Shown here: in pieces, positions 33,030 through 46,189 of the stretch
Layout: each line of letters opens with the position of its first letter
Numbering within the stretch: the first letter of the stretch is position 1
NCBI GenBank assembly: GCA_000827265.1
Contig: KN834822.1
Span: forward strand, 75,160-139,159
Direction: 5' to 3'
Origin: Collybiopsis luxurians FD-317 M1
Lineage: Eukaryota > Basidiomycota > Agaricomycetes > Agaricales > Omphalotaceae
Length of the DNA: 64,000 bases
Made by a program: the position numbers and the translations under genes
The notes under the pieces: model-generated
What the model was told of the DNA's origin: nothing
Database searches by the model: none
What the model saw: the letters and a program-made list of their open reading frames with translations, nothing else

Positions 33030-35660
33030 ATGTCGACCTCAGCAGCGGCCGGGGGATCCACAAAACAAGCTACAGAAGCTGCAGCTGCAGCTGCTGCGAT
33101 TGCCGCGAAAATTGCAGCTCAGTTTGCTTCGGGAGGAGGTGCAATGGCCGGAGGGCTGAACGATGCTGCATTTACGCATCATATTGATATCAACGATGTG
33201 AAAAATGGGTATGAGTTGTGCTAGTGTTCAACTCAGCGAGAGGTGCCCCCATTTGCAATCTAATTGGCTTGTTACCACTTTCATACTGAGGCAATCTCTT
33301 TTTCTGTTTCCCAGATCCATGACTAACAAACGGGAGCCTCAATATTGACTAAAGGAACTCGGCATCCGAATCGATCCAAGCGACATGAAATGTCCCACTG
33401 CTGAGTTTCCTTATCGAGGCTACATCGAGGGAAGTTCTTGACCAATTTAAAGGGCGAGGGGAAGGTGACCTGAGGAGAAGATGCCCGTCGGGTTGGAGAG
33501 TTTTAGGAATTTCAGTGTTGGGCCAAGGTTATTATGCCTAGTGTGAGGGCCTGCGTCGTTTTGCAAGTTTTTACTTTGCGGTTTTTGTGATTAACTGATG
33601 TTGTTATTTCAAGAATTGCTTGTCAAGTACATTCAGTGAGACTGGGACCGCGGTACAGATTAAGGTTGTTTAATTCGGCTTTGTTAAGGACAGGAGACGG
33701 GGGCCGTTATATCTCTATACAACGTGAGTACACATTTGTCCATCCTAACTTTTGTCGATTTCTTTTTACTTCCTCGTTGGGCTATGCATTGCTTCCATGC
33801 TTTTTTGGTATTTTACCCTTGTTGAATGCTTGCTCCTTTTCCAGTAGACCTGAGGAATCGCAGGTTGCACGAGCAAAAGTATTGACCAACAACCTTCCCC
33901 TTATTGTCGCGCAAAAGTCCAGGTCCCAGACTTTTCTTCATGCGCAGGAAATGGAACTATATTGCGTACATTCGCTCATACTTTATACTCCTATAATTTC
34001 CACTGACCACATAATGCGGCGTCGTAGGCATAATAGTAATACGCTGCATACACCGCTCAACATAGGGCGGGCACGGCGGAGCATTGGAAACGCCTGCAGT
34101 TCAATATGTAGCTCCTGTTGCGCATGAGGGATATAGGATTGAATATCCAGCTCCTTTGCCAACGGGCGACGGTCGATTTGCACCCCCTCTGCCTCCTCAA
34201 GCTGCTGGTGGGTCATCCAACTGCAGACCTTTCTCCTCAACTACCACTACCTCCACCATCGCAGACGTTGTTTTCTTATCGTTAACCTGCATAGCGTGAC
34301 ACTCCATTCAAGGAACATGGCATCCGAATCGATCCAAAACTACGGGAGAACCCATCTCCAGATCTATATATCGCGGCTCCGTCAAAGGAAGTAGGTACAA
34401 GAGTTGCTGGCGATTGATATGCAGGGTTTGGTGGAGGATATGAGGGAGAAGGCGAAGAGGACGTGGCCTGAGGAGAAGATGCCCGTTTGGTGGAGTGTAA
34501 GGAATTTCAACCCTCAGCAAAGGTTATTGGGCCTAATGTGAGTCCTGCGTTTTTCTTTCCTTGATTTGCGGTTTCGTGTATAATTAATGCTGTTCTCTAG
34601 GGATCATTTGTCAAGTCCACTGAGCAAAAGCCTGAAACTCGGCGTCAGATTACGGGCATTGGATCCAGTTTCGTTGAGCAGAAATTCACTAGCCGTTGTA
34701 TATCCATATAACGTGAGTCTTGCATTCTCTTTTATTTCGTTTTGTCTATCCGGACCTTCGCTTCTTCCTTTCCTTCTTTGTAGGTGTAAGCGTTTCCTCT
34801 ATCCTTCTCTTTCGTTATACCCGTTTCCCCGAGAACTGATGATTTCCTAGTGGTCCTGAAGATTGGCGAGCTGGATTAACAAAAGTGCCAACTTACGACC
34901 TTTTCCTAATCGTCCAGCAAACACCCTGCTTCTCTCCAAGCGCAACAAGTACATCGTGTACGTTCACTCATGTCTCTCATTCCCATGATTTACACTGATT
35001 ATACAATACCCATTATAGGCACAACGACACTACAATGCATACTCGCTCAATATCAGGGTGAGTATGGCGGAGCACGGGGAACGTCTGCAGCTGGATGTGT
35101 AGCTCCTGGTGTGCATGGGAGATATGGGAATCGATCAGGCTCCTCTGCATCCAAATGATAATCAATTCGCGCACCCTCCACCTCCTCAAGGCGCTGATGA
35201 GTTAGCTCCGGAATCTGCAGAACATTATACTGCGTACCGGTGAGTTTCTTCATCATTTTTTTGCTCTACGGGAGGTAAGTGTTTGAACCCCTCTTCGAGT
35301 ATTTGGAACTTTTGTTTTACTATTCTTTTTTCTTGTCTTTTGTCGTTCTTCATCTTTATACCTTTACTTACACTGCCTCTCTTTCACAGGGTGGTATACG
35401 GTTTTGACGTCAACTTTTTCGAGTTCAAGGCTTGGGCAGCGGAACAAGTTGAATAGATTGAACAGTGTTAGGCCCAAACTGGAGCTGGAGCCGGGACAGG
35501 AGTAGAAGCCGGATTTCCTGGGAATGGAGTGGCGGGTTGGGCATGTGTGCATGTCTCTACTTATACAAGCTCTTCTGGTGCGGGAAGAGCGGCTCTTCCA
35601 CCTCTGCCTGCATTGGTTGTGGAATTCGAGGAGTGAGGAAGAGAGAAGAAGCTCCTTAAT
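33030..35660 (+). pseudogene. KH-domain (KHDC4/BLOM7-like) pseudogene B2, with KH region present twice
   Basis: Exon 1 is well kept: ATG at 33030, Ala-rich AAAAAAAIAAKIAAQFASGG, then AFTHHIDINDV. The next exon encodes TGASILTKGT but has a stop after IHD, and later frames are shifted repeatedly. First pass: KH remnants 33315-33560, second KH region to 33720, AKVLTNNLPLIVAQ-like helix at about 33875, Pro-rich exon 34040-34215. A second, separately degenerated pass of KH, linker and Pro-rich exon follows at 34310-35240, with a GYDVNFFEFKAW-like C-terminal exon at 35395-35440. A fusion of two unequal copies explains this. No functional product is expected. Confidence 0.75.
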
Positions 35661-37312
35661 TGGATCGGTGACGAACAAAAGAAACAAATGAGCTTGGTGT
35701 TTCCAGAAGAACAGGGCTTGGACTCGATCGGACAGATGGGGATTTCAGGAATGGATGGGATCGTTCAAGTAGCCATTGTCATTTATTTATTGGGAGGGAG
35801 TACAGATGATACATTAATGTCGATCGATTTACGAATAGTAGTTTGCCATAGAGTGATCAAGTACGCCTTTTTCTCTTTGTGTGCTGAAAACTCGATTGGC
35901 GTGGATGATATATCGTGTTGGGTTCCTTGTACATTGTATCCACCGTAGGAGGAAATTGATTTGGATGATCTGTTTGACTTTGTTAAGAATTTCAGTATGC
36001 AGGATATGTTGAGAACGGACGTAAAAAGGAAAGAGCGTGAAGTCAAAGTTGACTTGGAACTGATGACGAAAAAAATTTAACGCGGTGATAGAGACACACC
36101 AGCGATTGAGCCGAGATCTCCTGAAATGAGACACCAACAGCCCGCTCCGATCAGAACGGATCTGCCATGCAAATCAATCTATCAATGTTGAAAAGAGACG
36201 GGAACGAGGCATACACACCTTTGCCAGCCCACCACATCCTTCAATTTTGTCCCTCAAAGACGCGCAAATCCCCTATTGCACCGAGCCTGTGGTTCTTGCA
36301 CAGTTGAATTGGCGCAACCTGGTGCAACACATTTCAAATTGTGAAATTTTGACTTCAGGATGTCAGCAAAGTGTCAGGACGACGAATAAAAAGAAAAAGA
36401 GAGGCATTGTATACTTATACGACCTCGGAGCAAATGTAGAATATTTCGTCGATCACTCATGCAAGTGTCGGAGGGCTGGGGTTCCGTGAGGCGACGGATA
36501 CAAATTTCTTGGTCTTCGACGATTTTAGTATTCAACTAGAAACACACGGTTGCATCGAGTTAATCTTGGATTTTGAAGTAGGCCGGGAGTATGAGATTTC
36601 CGTGTCCATTGCGAGAAGTATTCTGCATAGAGCATAGGGACCGAAAAAGGCAAAGATGAGACTGAGAACGAGGTACCGAGAGCTTGGAATTGGAAGAAAG
36701 GCATGAATTTAGGACGCAGTCGAGATGGCATTGTTAGAGGCTGTGGTTGAAGCTACAAGTCGGTCGACGGTATGCGAGATTTGAATGTACCCGAGCAGCA
36801 GCATCGCTAGGCATGAAGATAATGAACAAAAAGAGGAAGGGGTTAGGAGGGAAGTGAGCGGAGCGGTAGTACGGTCCGGGTTTTCTCTCTACTCGTAGCT
36901 CTCGTTATCAGCAAGATTCCTGCACCTATCTGACATCAATTCCGAACGTTTTTGTCGTCTAAGTGAGTTTGGGAGTCTATTCAAAATTCCTTGGCGGAAT
37001 AACTTGCGGAGAGAAAGGCGAGGGGTGCGGAGTATTAGTAAGTAGGATCCTATCATATATGTTTGCTGAGAGTACCGGAGCGCCGGTACTTAGAAGCCTC
37101 CAGAAAGCACATCGTGAACTGATGATCTGATTATGTGCAGTGCTAAGCTTGTATTATTGACTGACAGGATTCTTGCTCAACCTCGAGGCTCGAAGATGGC
37201 ATGCTAATGCTGTTAAGCTTGAACCGATCTTAAATCAAAGCCGCCAGTTCATCCAGCTGTTTCACTCTTGCCCACTTCGTCCCTTGGCATTGTCCATTTA
37301 TCTGGCTTGCGC
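35661..37312. other. A/B array spacer, copy 2, upstream of A3
   Basis: Contains the shared spacer blocks (GATCAGAACGGATCTGCC at about 36148, CCCTCAAAGACGC at 36250). No gene supported. Between 36.48 and 36.9 kb it rejoins the type of spacer seen before A2 and A5. Confidence 0.45.
37200..37312 (+). promoter_or_regulatory. Conserved upstream block of family-A genes
   Basis: About 110 bp directly before the A3 ATG, with CTTAAATCAAAGCCGCCAGT, TCATCCAGCT and CTTGCCCACTTCGTCCC, recur before A2 (29636-29743), A5 (55695-55796) and, more diverged, A6 (62347-62452). It should contain the core promoter and 5' leader. No TATA element is obvious. Confidence 0.45.
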
Positions 37313-39200
37313 ATGATTATTCCTTCCATAACTCACCTTCACGCTTTAGTGGTATGGTCCGCTACTACAGATGTAGAAGCGGGCAATACATCCACTTCAG
37401 ACTCGTGTGACAATATACATGATTGCCGCACTCTATTTCAGATCGTCTGGAGCTGTGTCAGTGTTCTCATTGCTTGCACTTGGGTCTCGGTTCATCCAAA
37501 TGTGCCCGGACCTCATGACAGCTCCTGGAAAGTGTTTCTGCGCAAGATAGGGCTGATGATTATCGCTCTGATCGCACCGGAGATGCTGGTTTTGTGGGCC
37601 TCTCGACAGTGGTTTGCAGCAAGGAAGCTCTCGGAGCGTATGTATTTTGTGAATACGACTTTGACTGCATTGCTTACCTTTTGAGATAGGATATCCAGGA
37701 TGGACAAGGACACATGCCTTCTTTGCCCTTATGGGAGGCTTTGCACTTTATGATGGCAATGAGTGTTATTCTGCTCTACGATTTGTAACTAAACGGTATC
37801 CATTTACCAACGATTCAGAAACTATTATGGAACACTTCAGAAACTTGGAGCGCCGTACTGTCATCAATGACAATCCACTGTCTATTCATGGTGGTAGCAC
37901 TTTGGATCCGCTTACTGGAGAAACCCGCACTACTTCCAATGATGGCTTTGAACAAAACTTCAGTACAGAGGATGAGGCAGAACTCAAGGATCCCTGCTCA
38001 ACTGTCCTCCATGCTGCTGCAAACCACGATAATCCAGTTACTCCTGATGGTGACACTGATGCTATCGTAATCTCCACCAACTCTAATCTCAAACCCGATG
38101 CTCAGACTAAGGAGCTAAAAGACCACCTGTTGGGCAGTCCAGATCCAAAGGAGGAGGTCAAAAATCACCATTTGATCAGAACCCATACCACACCAACTCG
38201 GTACATTGCTGGCAAGCTCGCTGAGTGTGATGCTACCACCGAACTTGGTGAGAGGTCATTTGCGGCCCACCTTGATCTTATTGGTAGAATTTCAAAGGCT
38301 GAAATTAAGGATCGGAGTCACAGCGATGGCTTCTCCAAGCTGATCGCGGTCATGCAAACAACCTGGTTCATGGTCCAGCTGCTTGCCAGATGGATTGAGG
38401 GCTTACCGGTCACGGAGCTTGAGGTCATGACTCTCGCTTTTGCAGCGATGAATGTCTTGATCTATTTCTTTTGGTGGGATAAGCCTCAGGGGGTGGGATG
38501 CCATGTCCGCATTGTGCGAAAAAGTGCAGATGAACATGTCGTAGACCAACCGGGTGCTTCACCTCAACAAAATGTAGAATGGATGCTTTCTACATGGAGC
38601 TGGCTTTGTGGTGTCCTGGGCAATAGTCTAAAAGTAGTCCACAATTTCTTGGACCAACCAGTCAAGGACATCCTACTCTCTGTGCTCTCAATTCCATTGT
38701 TTATCATCTTTGCAATTTTTGATCTAGCTCAGGGAATTCTGCCACTAGTTCAGGCCATCTTTGAAATGATTGGCCGGGGTGCTCATGATAATTATCAATA
38801 TTCCACAAAGGTATCATCTTTTGAGCGAACTATTGAATTGGAACCCAAAAATGCACAGGATAAATTTATTGCTTATGGTGCAGCAGTTATGTTTGGTGCC
38901 ATTCATTGTGCCGCCTGGACATACAAGTTCCCCAGCACTGCTGAGGGGGTATTGTGGAAGGTCTGCTCACTTCTTGTGACTTGTGCCCCAATGTATCTGG
39001 CCTTGTATGACATAATTGAAAATACAACTTCCAAGTCTAACTTGGTGGAGGTATGCCTCTCATTAGTCTACATAGGTACAGTATTCTTATACATTCTTGC
39101 TCGGCTCTCTCTCATTGTCCAGCCATTTGTGGCCTTGAGAGATTTGCCTCCGGGCATCTTCAAAGCTGTCCAGTGGACAAATTTTATTCCACACATCTAG
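37313..39200 (+). CDS. Family-A multi-span membrane protein, copy A3 (intact)
   Basis: Two exons, 37313-37637 and 37690-39200, 611 residues: the best reference copy here. TM1 at about 43-60 (IVWSCVSVLIACTWVSV) and TM2 at 79-96 (IGLMIIALIAPEMLVLW) are in exon 1. Exon 2 begins with WTRTHAFFALMGGFALY (about 113-129). Residues about 142-272 are polar, acidic and unlike the sister copies. About 310-380 hold the near-invariant core DRSHSDGFSKLIAVMQTTW, RWIEGLPVTELEVMTLAF, FFWWDKPQGVG. A second divergent, hydrophobic part (about 387-495, with DILLSVLSIPLFIIFAIF) precedes the conserved KNAQDKFIAYGAAVMFGAI end with about three helices (CSLLVTCAPMYLA, VYIGTVFLYILARLSLIV). No signal peptide, catalytic motif or known domain. 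I know similar proteins only as uncharacterised, expanded families of Agaricomycetes. Plasma membrane or endomembrane location is inferred. Confidence 0.82.
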
Positions 39201-39466
39201 GTTCTAATATTGATCCGTACTTACCAGTGCATTGTGTTCTCTGAATTCTTCTGCTGTTATGCTCCTACTGGTGTTATATTTTGGCTCGATATGTCTTTCT
39301 TACATACTGCAGCAATTAAGAAGGTCCTTTGTTCAAGTTCGGATGCATGCATCGGATAACCACCATTTCGATGCGTTAACTTTGAAGTTTGTACGATCAA
39401 TTGAATGGTCATGAGATCCAAAATCGCGCCGTGACACTTTGCGACATCTCGTATTCCTCTCTCAAA

Positions 39467-41060
39467 CTCTCCCATCATTTCGACCTCAGCAGCGGCCGGG
39501 GGATCCACAAAACAAGCTTCGGAAGCTGCAGCTGCAGCCGCAGCTATTGCAGCGAAGATTGCAGCCCAGTTTGCTTCGGGAGGAGGTGCAATGGCCGGAG
39601 CGCTGAATGATGCCGCTTTTACGCATGATATTGATATCAACGATGCGAGGAATATGTTATGTAAGAATTCGATGCAGCAGGAGGTGTGTTTGATTTCTTT
39701 TTTTCTACTTACAATGTGTTTTTACCCGAGCTCTCCTTCTCCTTTACAGATTCAAGATCAAACCGGAGCCTCGATATCGACCAAAGAGACGCAGCATCGG
39801 AATCGATCCAAAGCTACAGAAAAAGACCCGCCGTTGTATTTGCATGTTTATGGCTCCGTCGAAGGAGGTTTTTCATAAGGCGATAGCGAAAGTGCGGGAG
39901 TTGTTGGCGATTGATATGGGGAGTTTGGTCCAGGATAAGAAGGAGTGGGTTGGACAGTATTAGGGATTTCAATTTTCGGGTGAAGGTTATCGTGCCTAGT
40001 ACGAGTTCTTGTCTTGCTTTGCGGTTTCGTGGATAATTAATATTGTCTTATAGGAATTGTTTGTCTAGTACATTCAGCAAGAACCTGAAACTCTGGGACG
40101 GACTACCAACATTGGACAATTTCATTGAGCAGGAGGAAGGGAACGTAAATGAGCCATTGTATATTCATATAACGTGAGTCTAGTATGATCTTTTATTTGT
40201 CTTTCCCAATTTTCGACCATTTCTTTCTCTCTTTCCCTCTTTGTAGGTGTACGCGTTTCTTCCATCCTTTTATTTTGTTATACCTGTTTCCCCGAAAACT
40301 GAGTGTTTTCCCTAGTAGTCCTGAAGATTTGCAAGTCGAATTAACAAAATTTATGTTCTACGATCTTTTCCCTATCGTCCCCCAAATGCCCAAGCTTTTC
40401 TCCAAGCCCAGCAAGTCGAACTACATCATGTACTTTCACTCGTGGTTTTCATTCCCATGATTTCTAATGCACATTATGGGCATAACGACAATAAGCTTCA
40501 TACGTTACCCGATACCGGCGTGGATTATAGCGCAGCATAGGAAACGTGGCGGGTATGGGAATGGATGTGGCTTCTCTGCCTCCAGGTGGTGGTCCATTGG
40601 TACCCCCTTTACCTCCTTGAGGTGCTCATGGGTTAGCTGCGGGATATGCAAAATAGTATGTTGAGTACCAGTGAGTTCCCTCATTGACTTTCGCTCTAGG
40701 AGAGAGAAGTGTGTTTGAGGCCCTCTTGGATTATTGTAACTTTCATTTTACTATTATTTTTTTCTCTTTCGTCGTTCTTCATCTTGATATGTGTAACTTA
40801 CACTCCTTCTCTCACAGGGCGGCGTGCGGTTACGACGTCAACTTTGAGTTCAAGGCTTGAGTGGCAGAACAAGCCAAACAGGTTGAACAGTATTACACTC
40901 AAGCTGGAGTGGGAACGGGAGGAGGAGCTGGGTACACTGGTTATGGAGCGGCGGGGGCAACGGGTGGAGAACGTGCCTTCTGATACAAATTTTTCTGGTA
41001 CAGCAGGACCAGGAGGAGCGGTTCTATCACCTCCACCCTCACCTGCATGAATTTTGAGAG
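39467..41060 (+). pseudogene. KH-domain (KHDC4/BLOM7-like) pseudogene B3
   Basis: Exon 1 keeps STSAAAGGSTKQASEAAAAA and AFTHDIDINDAR, but the start codon is ATT instead of ATG. The second exon encodes IQDQTGASISTKET, KATEKDPPLYLHV and, after a one-base shift, MAPSKEVFHKAIAKV plus LLAIDMGSLVQDKKE, the first KH region. A stop follows before the second KH domain, which is only partly readable (to about 40170). The C-terminal exon shows GYDVNFEFKA then stop, and AEQAKQVEQYYTQAG (about 40825-40905). Truncated and frameshifted. It sits directly downstream of intact A3. Confidence 0.78.
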
Positions 41061-41256
41061 AATCAGAACGAAGAGAGAGGAAGGGCGAAGAAGAAGTTTG
41101 ATCAGAGCCTAGGGATGATTGGACAGATCGGACTTGCGGGGATGTTTATCGTTCGTTTATTGGGAGGATACATATGATACATCAATATCAATTGATTTAC
41201 TGGTGGTACTAAGTAGTTATGTCTACCTGTGTCATAGTGTGTTTTTTTTTACCTTA

Positions 41257-41933
41257 CTATGGTTGTTAGGGATCTTGCAGCAACAGGGAACTTGTGATTC
41301 TTAAAAAATGCTCAATTCTGAGAGTTTGAGACACTCTCTGCCTTTAATACTTTATGAACATATTGTTTCAGTAATAATCTACCTTATCATTGACTTGAAG
41401 CAAGATTTTCCTGCAGGACAAGCAAATGCAAGATGAAAACTCATTAAAAATGATGCATGATTCTACATAAATTGTCAGGAACAGCAAAATGGTATCTACT
41501 GATGCCCCAAAAAAGGGCACACACAAACGAAGAAGATCTTTAGAGTCCTCTTGTCAATTTTAGTAATAATCTGGCTCAATTTGAGCCATAGATGAACAAG
41601 AAAATATGAGAGGGTGCTCCAGTGTGACACAGGGACCAAGCCATAGCTCGGCAGAGCTAGAACAACTTGTATTCTTCCCTGAGTTGCCAAGCCACCAGAA
41701 TGGCTGACTAGCGGCTTCACAGTGACATCTGTGTGACATGGGTCTGAAAGATCCCTGTTTTTGCTCAGTCATTGACTGATGCTTGCAGAACTCCTTGTAA
41801 TCCCTCAAAAGTTTGGGAATAAGGGCACTAAAGTGTTACAAATTCAGCTGTATACTCAGATTTTGGATCTGGTAAGTACTCAAAGCAGAAATTTGCAATA
41901 TGTAAAAGTTTACAAGATCCCTAACAACCATAG
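41257..41933. mobile_element. 677-bp TIR element with TA target duplication
   Basis: The 21 bases at 41257-41277 (beginning CTATGGTTGTTAGGG) are the exact reverse complement of 41913-41933. TA flanks both ends (41255-41256, 41934-41935). The homologous spacer copy after B0 (about 23447-23456, ACCTTATAAGTTG) shows the empty site with a single TA. No transposase-like frame inside. Consistent with a non-autonomous Tc1/mariner-type element, inferred from the TA site. Confidence 0.85.
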
Positions 41934-41960
41934 TACAAGTTGATGTTGAGTAATCTGGTA

Positions 41961-42711
41961 CAGTTAAAGATCAACATCTTATATGGCATCATTCTTATTA
42001 TACCTCACACTTTTTACTGCGATGCCATCCTACAGCCATCTAAATAACTGTTCTAATTTGCATAAATACATGCTGAATAGTCTACAACTAAGATTGGAAT
42101 CCTTCTGGAAGTTTCTGAGTCGAGTATCACTTCCTTTTTATCTCAACATTGTATAAATTTGCTCCCCCAAAAATTTAAATGTTGACTTGTGCTCAATTAG
42201 TTTGTTGTAGGCCCCCAAGGGCTGCACTAATTTGTTGAACATCTTGAAAAGTACTTTGTGGCAAAATTTAGTGCAAATTGGTGCCCCTGCTGTTGAGCAA
42301 CATTGAGTTGTTGCAAGGAAAAGGCTGGCTTCTCGGCATTTCGGCAAGGCTTGGTCAATACTAAGGCCTCAATTGTCAGCTATACCGTGAATAAAGTTTG
42401 TAGCAGTATTCATGCTGTATCTAGTAGCAAAACCTCAAAACATTGAAGATAATCATAATAACATGCTAGAGAGTGAGGTTGAACCCAATTGAATGTTTGT
42501 ATAACATGACTCATCCACCCAAAAATAGCACCCACCAAACCAATTCCCCAAGCATTTTTGCCACACATATCCCACATCTTTATAATGTGTTGTAGACTTC
42601 TTATCACATCCCTAGCTATATATCAAGTACCTAAGCATTATCTCTAGCATAAATTTCAGCCTCAAGGTGTCAAATTATAGTTTTGTTGTATAAAAAGATG
42701 GTCTTTAACTG
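41961..42711. mobile_element. 751-bp TIR element with TA target duplication
   Basis: CAGTTAAAGATCA at 41961-41973 is matched in reverse complement at 42699-42711 with one difference. TA flanks both sides (41959-41960, 42712-42713). Sister spacers read AAGTACGCCTTTTTCTC or AAGTACACC at this point, that is, an uninterrupted TA. Terminal repeats differ from those of the neighbour at 41257, so it is another family. No coding capacity seen; few CG pairs. Confidence 0.8.
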
Positions 42712-42713
42712 TA

Positions 42714-44303
42714 TGCCTTTTTCTCTTTCTAGTGTGCTGAGGACTTGCATCAAAATAAGTAAAATGTCATGTTGGGCTCCTTGTTTGTTGTATGTACAGT
42801 AGGCAGAAATTGATCAATAATTTATTTGAATTTGTTAAGAATTTCAGTACACAGGTTTTGTTGAGAACAGAAATTAAAATGAGAGAGCGTGAATTTGAAG
42901 TTGACTTGCATGGATGAAGAAAAATATTTGATGTCTTGATTGATGAGGTATACCAGAGATTGACTGGGGGACCTCCTGTAATGGAAAACCAAATTCCAGC
43001 ACAATTAGAATGAATCTTCCATGTAAAAGGCCTGTGAACAATATATAGAAAAGAGATGGGAAGGAGGTGTACACACCTTTGCCAGCATGCACAGTTCTCG
43101 CCACATCCTTTGACTATGGGCACACATTTCTGACAAAATTGTACTGCTTACTCAATTACCTACTCAAACTGGCAATTCTCTACTCAATCATCCTAATTTT
43201 GCTCAGATATCCTACTGTTTACTGTCAACACTCTAGTAAAATAAACAATTCTCCTACTCAAAATTGTGAATTTTAATTGATCCAGTTAAAACAATATTAT
43301 TCTAACCAGCTAGGCAATATAAATGTTTCTCAAATGTTGTGCACAAGTTTTATGCAAGTGGTACACAAGTTTCTGGGGGAAACACTGATTAGCCAGACTC
43401 TGGCCAAAAAATCTTTGGGCAATTAGCATAAAGTGTCTTCCCCGACATAATGGTATGTATAGGTGATGCCAGGTGAGTGGTGTCACCTGCATATTTGTCC
43501 TAATATCTAGAATTAGTGAGCTTATGACATATATATATGGGCACACATTTCGGCCAAAATTCTACTGCTTACTCAAATACCTACTCCAATGTCCCAATTG
43601 TACCTAATTTGTCTACAGCGTACACGATACCCCTACTATGTACCCTCTACCTTCAATGAGTTTGTGCTCTCTTCTATATACTCAATACAGAAGCATATCC
43701 ATGTAGGAACCTAGACACTTTTCTGTGGACATTGGATTTACTGTACTACAATTTATAGCCTACATTCTACTCTGTTCACATTAGCAACCAGCTGAAACAT
43801 CAGTAGTCACTTCTCAAGGTTGACTGCTGTTGTACTGGCATTTATAGGAAGAGTTTATACTAGTTGAAAGGTAGTTTTACACTCATGTATGGGGCTTGTA
43901 TGCTCATTTACAGGGATTTTACACTCATCTACAGGGGGGTTTTATGTTTACCTGGAGAGTTTTTGCACTCATTTACAGAGGTTTTGTATTAGTTCTGGGA
44001 ACTCATACAATGCTTACAAAAAGTATGTATATTCTGAGTGCAATTCTGAGAGTGTTAACTGAGAGAATTTACCTATCCAAAGTGTGTTCTGATTCATACA
44101 TGTCCTACAAGAATGAGTGAAAAAGGTCTGAGTTCATAGCTCGCACAATTGCAAGAGCATTAATCCAAAGTAAAATGCTCCTGCCCAGCTCTCAAACCAA
44201 GACTACCATTACAAAGCAGTTCATCCAGATAAGTTACTTGTGCTGGAGCTAGAGAACCTGCTGGTGGGTTAACAACAACTTCATTCAGTTCTGGAAGAGG
44301 ACC
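42714..44303. other. Spacer remnant (42714-43118) followed by foreign AT-rich DNA
   Basis: Up to about 43118 the sequence aligns with the other A/B spacers (GTGTGCTGAGGACTTGCATC, AATTTCAGTACACAGG, CACCTTTGCCAGCATGCA), although many CG positions of the sisters are TG or CA here. From 43119 onward it is foreign: ATGGGCACACATTTC and the following about 35 bases recur in direct orientation at 43539, about 420 bp away. No gene seen until the integrase relic. Confidence 0.5.
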
Positions 44304-46020
44304 TCAATGCTCAAGCCATGATCCTGATCCTTCTGAGCCATAATATGCTTGCAATGATCTCAACAAGACTTCACCCTGTAATCCATCCCAGTCAACTCCA
44401 AAACCCTCTAATTCCTCATTGGACATAGCAAACTGGCTTAATTCCTCTCCTTGGATACCATTGATGAGCATATCAAAGCCAAACATATCCTCTGGGCTAC
44501 AAGCAGGTCTATTACACCCTCATACATGGTGATTGATCCAATGTTCTGCCCAGAAGGTCAGCTGCTCATTAATCATTGGCAGGAACAGATGCTGCAGCAA
44601 CCAGATGTGATTGACATTTGACACATCTAATCCATGGCAAAGCTCCAGTCCTGTGAACTGATAATGCCAAGACTGAGATAAATAGTGACTGACATCCACC
44701 CATAAGGATTCAATACAGACATTGTGGACAGAACTATTCAAGAACTATGTAAGTTGAAGATTATATAGGTATAGATTAAGTGATTGCCATCCCCAAATAT
44801 ATGATCCATGACCTTCCCTTGTGCAAGCTCCATAAATGTGGCTACCCAGATATTTTAAACACCATGATCCCCATGAAGCTGAGAAGGAACACCATATTGT
44901 GAAGCTGCAGTCAAAAAAGTGAAAGGACCATTTGACCACGGTAACTATTGCTAGCACACAAACCAGTTATCATCTGTGAATACCCATCAATGAAGCCATG
45001 CATAATAATGCCCCATCTTGTAAGACCTGAAGAAAAGCATGAGCAGATTATATCTTCAAAAGTCACAATCACACATGATGGTGGCTGTCATGATGCCACA
45101 GGGAGTTTGGACTTGAAACAGAGTACCCCTGATGCTGGATCAATGCAAATGAGCGATTTATGGATGCACTCATATGGAACAATTTGGCCAAGGCATTGTA
45201 GCATCCCATCTAGTATCCAAATGCCAGCTCTGCAGTAATAGACCTGTAAATGGGTTAACAGTGAGTCAGGCTGCTCATTGGTCATTGAAGACAAATAGGA
45301 TGCAGAGTGGGAGGTAGATGCAATTGATGCTGCTTCTGTTTGTATTTGGCTGGGAAATTCTGCAGAAACAGAGATCATGCCATCAAGCAAATTATCAACT
45401 GGATCCTCCTGGGCACTTGGTGGGCTGCCAGAACTACTGCTAGATGGAAATGGATCAACACCAGGGGATGCAAGCCCAAGATCAAGGAGTCTTCTTCTGA
45501 CTGTTCTTTGGGGAATACCAAGGAAATTCCCAATGCCAGAGGTTGTAAGCCCATTTGAGGAAATCAGGATGAATGACTGTTCAGGGATGACCTGGGCAGC
45601 CAGTATGTTCTTGAAAGACAACCTCTGGACATCCACTATGTGTAGCCTCAACCTATTGGTTGTACATAGTTTGGACATCAAGTATTATTTGCTGTACCCC
45701 AGCCTGCAAAACCATTGACTCTTCAAATACAAAGACTCCCAAATACTGCAGAATTTGTTAATTCCAACCTCCAAGGAATTAAAACTTGAGATGATACCTC
45801 ATTAGCAAGGCTACTAAACTCTTCTAAATCCTCTCCTAGTAATTGCAGAAGGAATGCATCAGTTTCCTGCACATGGACTTGAAAAAGCAGAGTCTGAAAC
45901 TGCTGATAATGAGCCCTAAATGCATTTAGCAGGTTGCTTGCACTATGATCATTGAGGTTTAAGGTATGATTAACACCAAGACATTGCTGAAGAGATAAGA
46001 TAAATAGAAAGAAATAGAAG
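44304..46020 (-). pseudogene. rve-type integrase/transposase remnant
   Basis: Read on minus: NAFRAHYQQFQTLLFQVHV and LLGEDLEEFSSLANEV (helical N-terminus, about 45.80-45.95 kb); a helix-turn-helix-like IGNFLGIPQRTVRRRLLDLG with an acidic/Ser linker (45088-45681); then RWGIIMHGFIDGYSQMITGL (about 45.0 kb), RIERLW-equivalent ESLWVDVSHYLSQSW (44.7 kb), GLDVSNVNHIWLLQHLFLP, and MFGFDMLINGIQGEEL near the end. This order is that of a family of transposon integrases with an rve catalytic core; the Asp of GFIDGYS is the first expected acidic residue. The segments are in different frames and split by stops, so it is inactive. The region has practically no CG pairs. Confidence 0.75.
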
Positions 46021-46189
46021 AAAAAAGCCTTCAACATTGCAGATAATGGAATTGCTTGCAGGATAATGATTGAACTTGAGAAAAGTAGCTTCAGGTGCCG
46101 CAGATGCTGAGTATACCCAATTTGGTAAAAGCCACCACTTGTCGCTCTCCACCTTTCTTGCTTGTCTCTGCTGTCACAGTAATGAAGAG

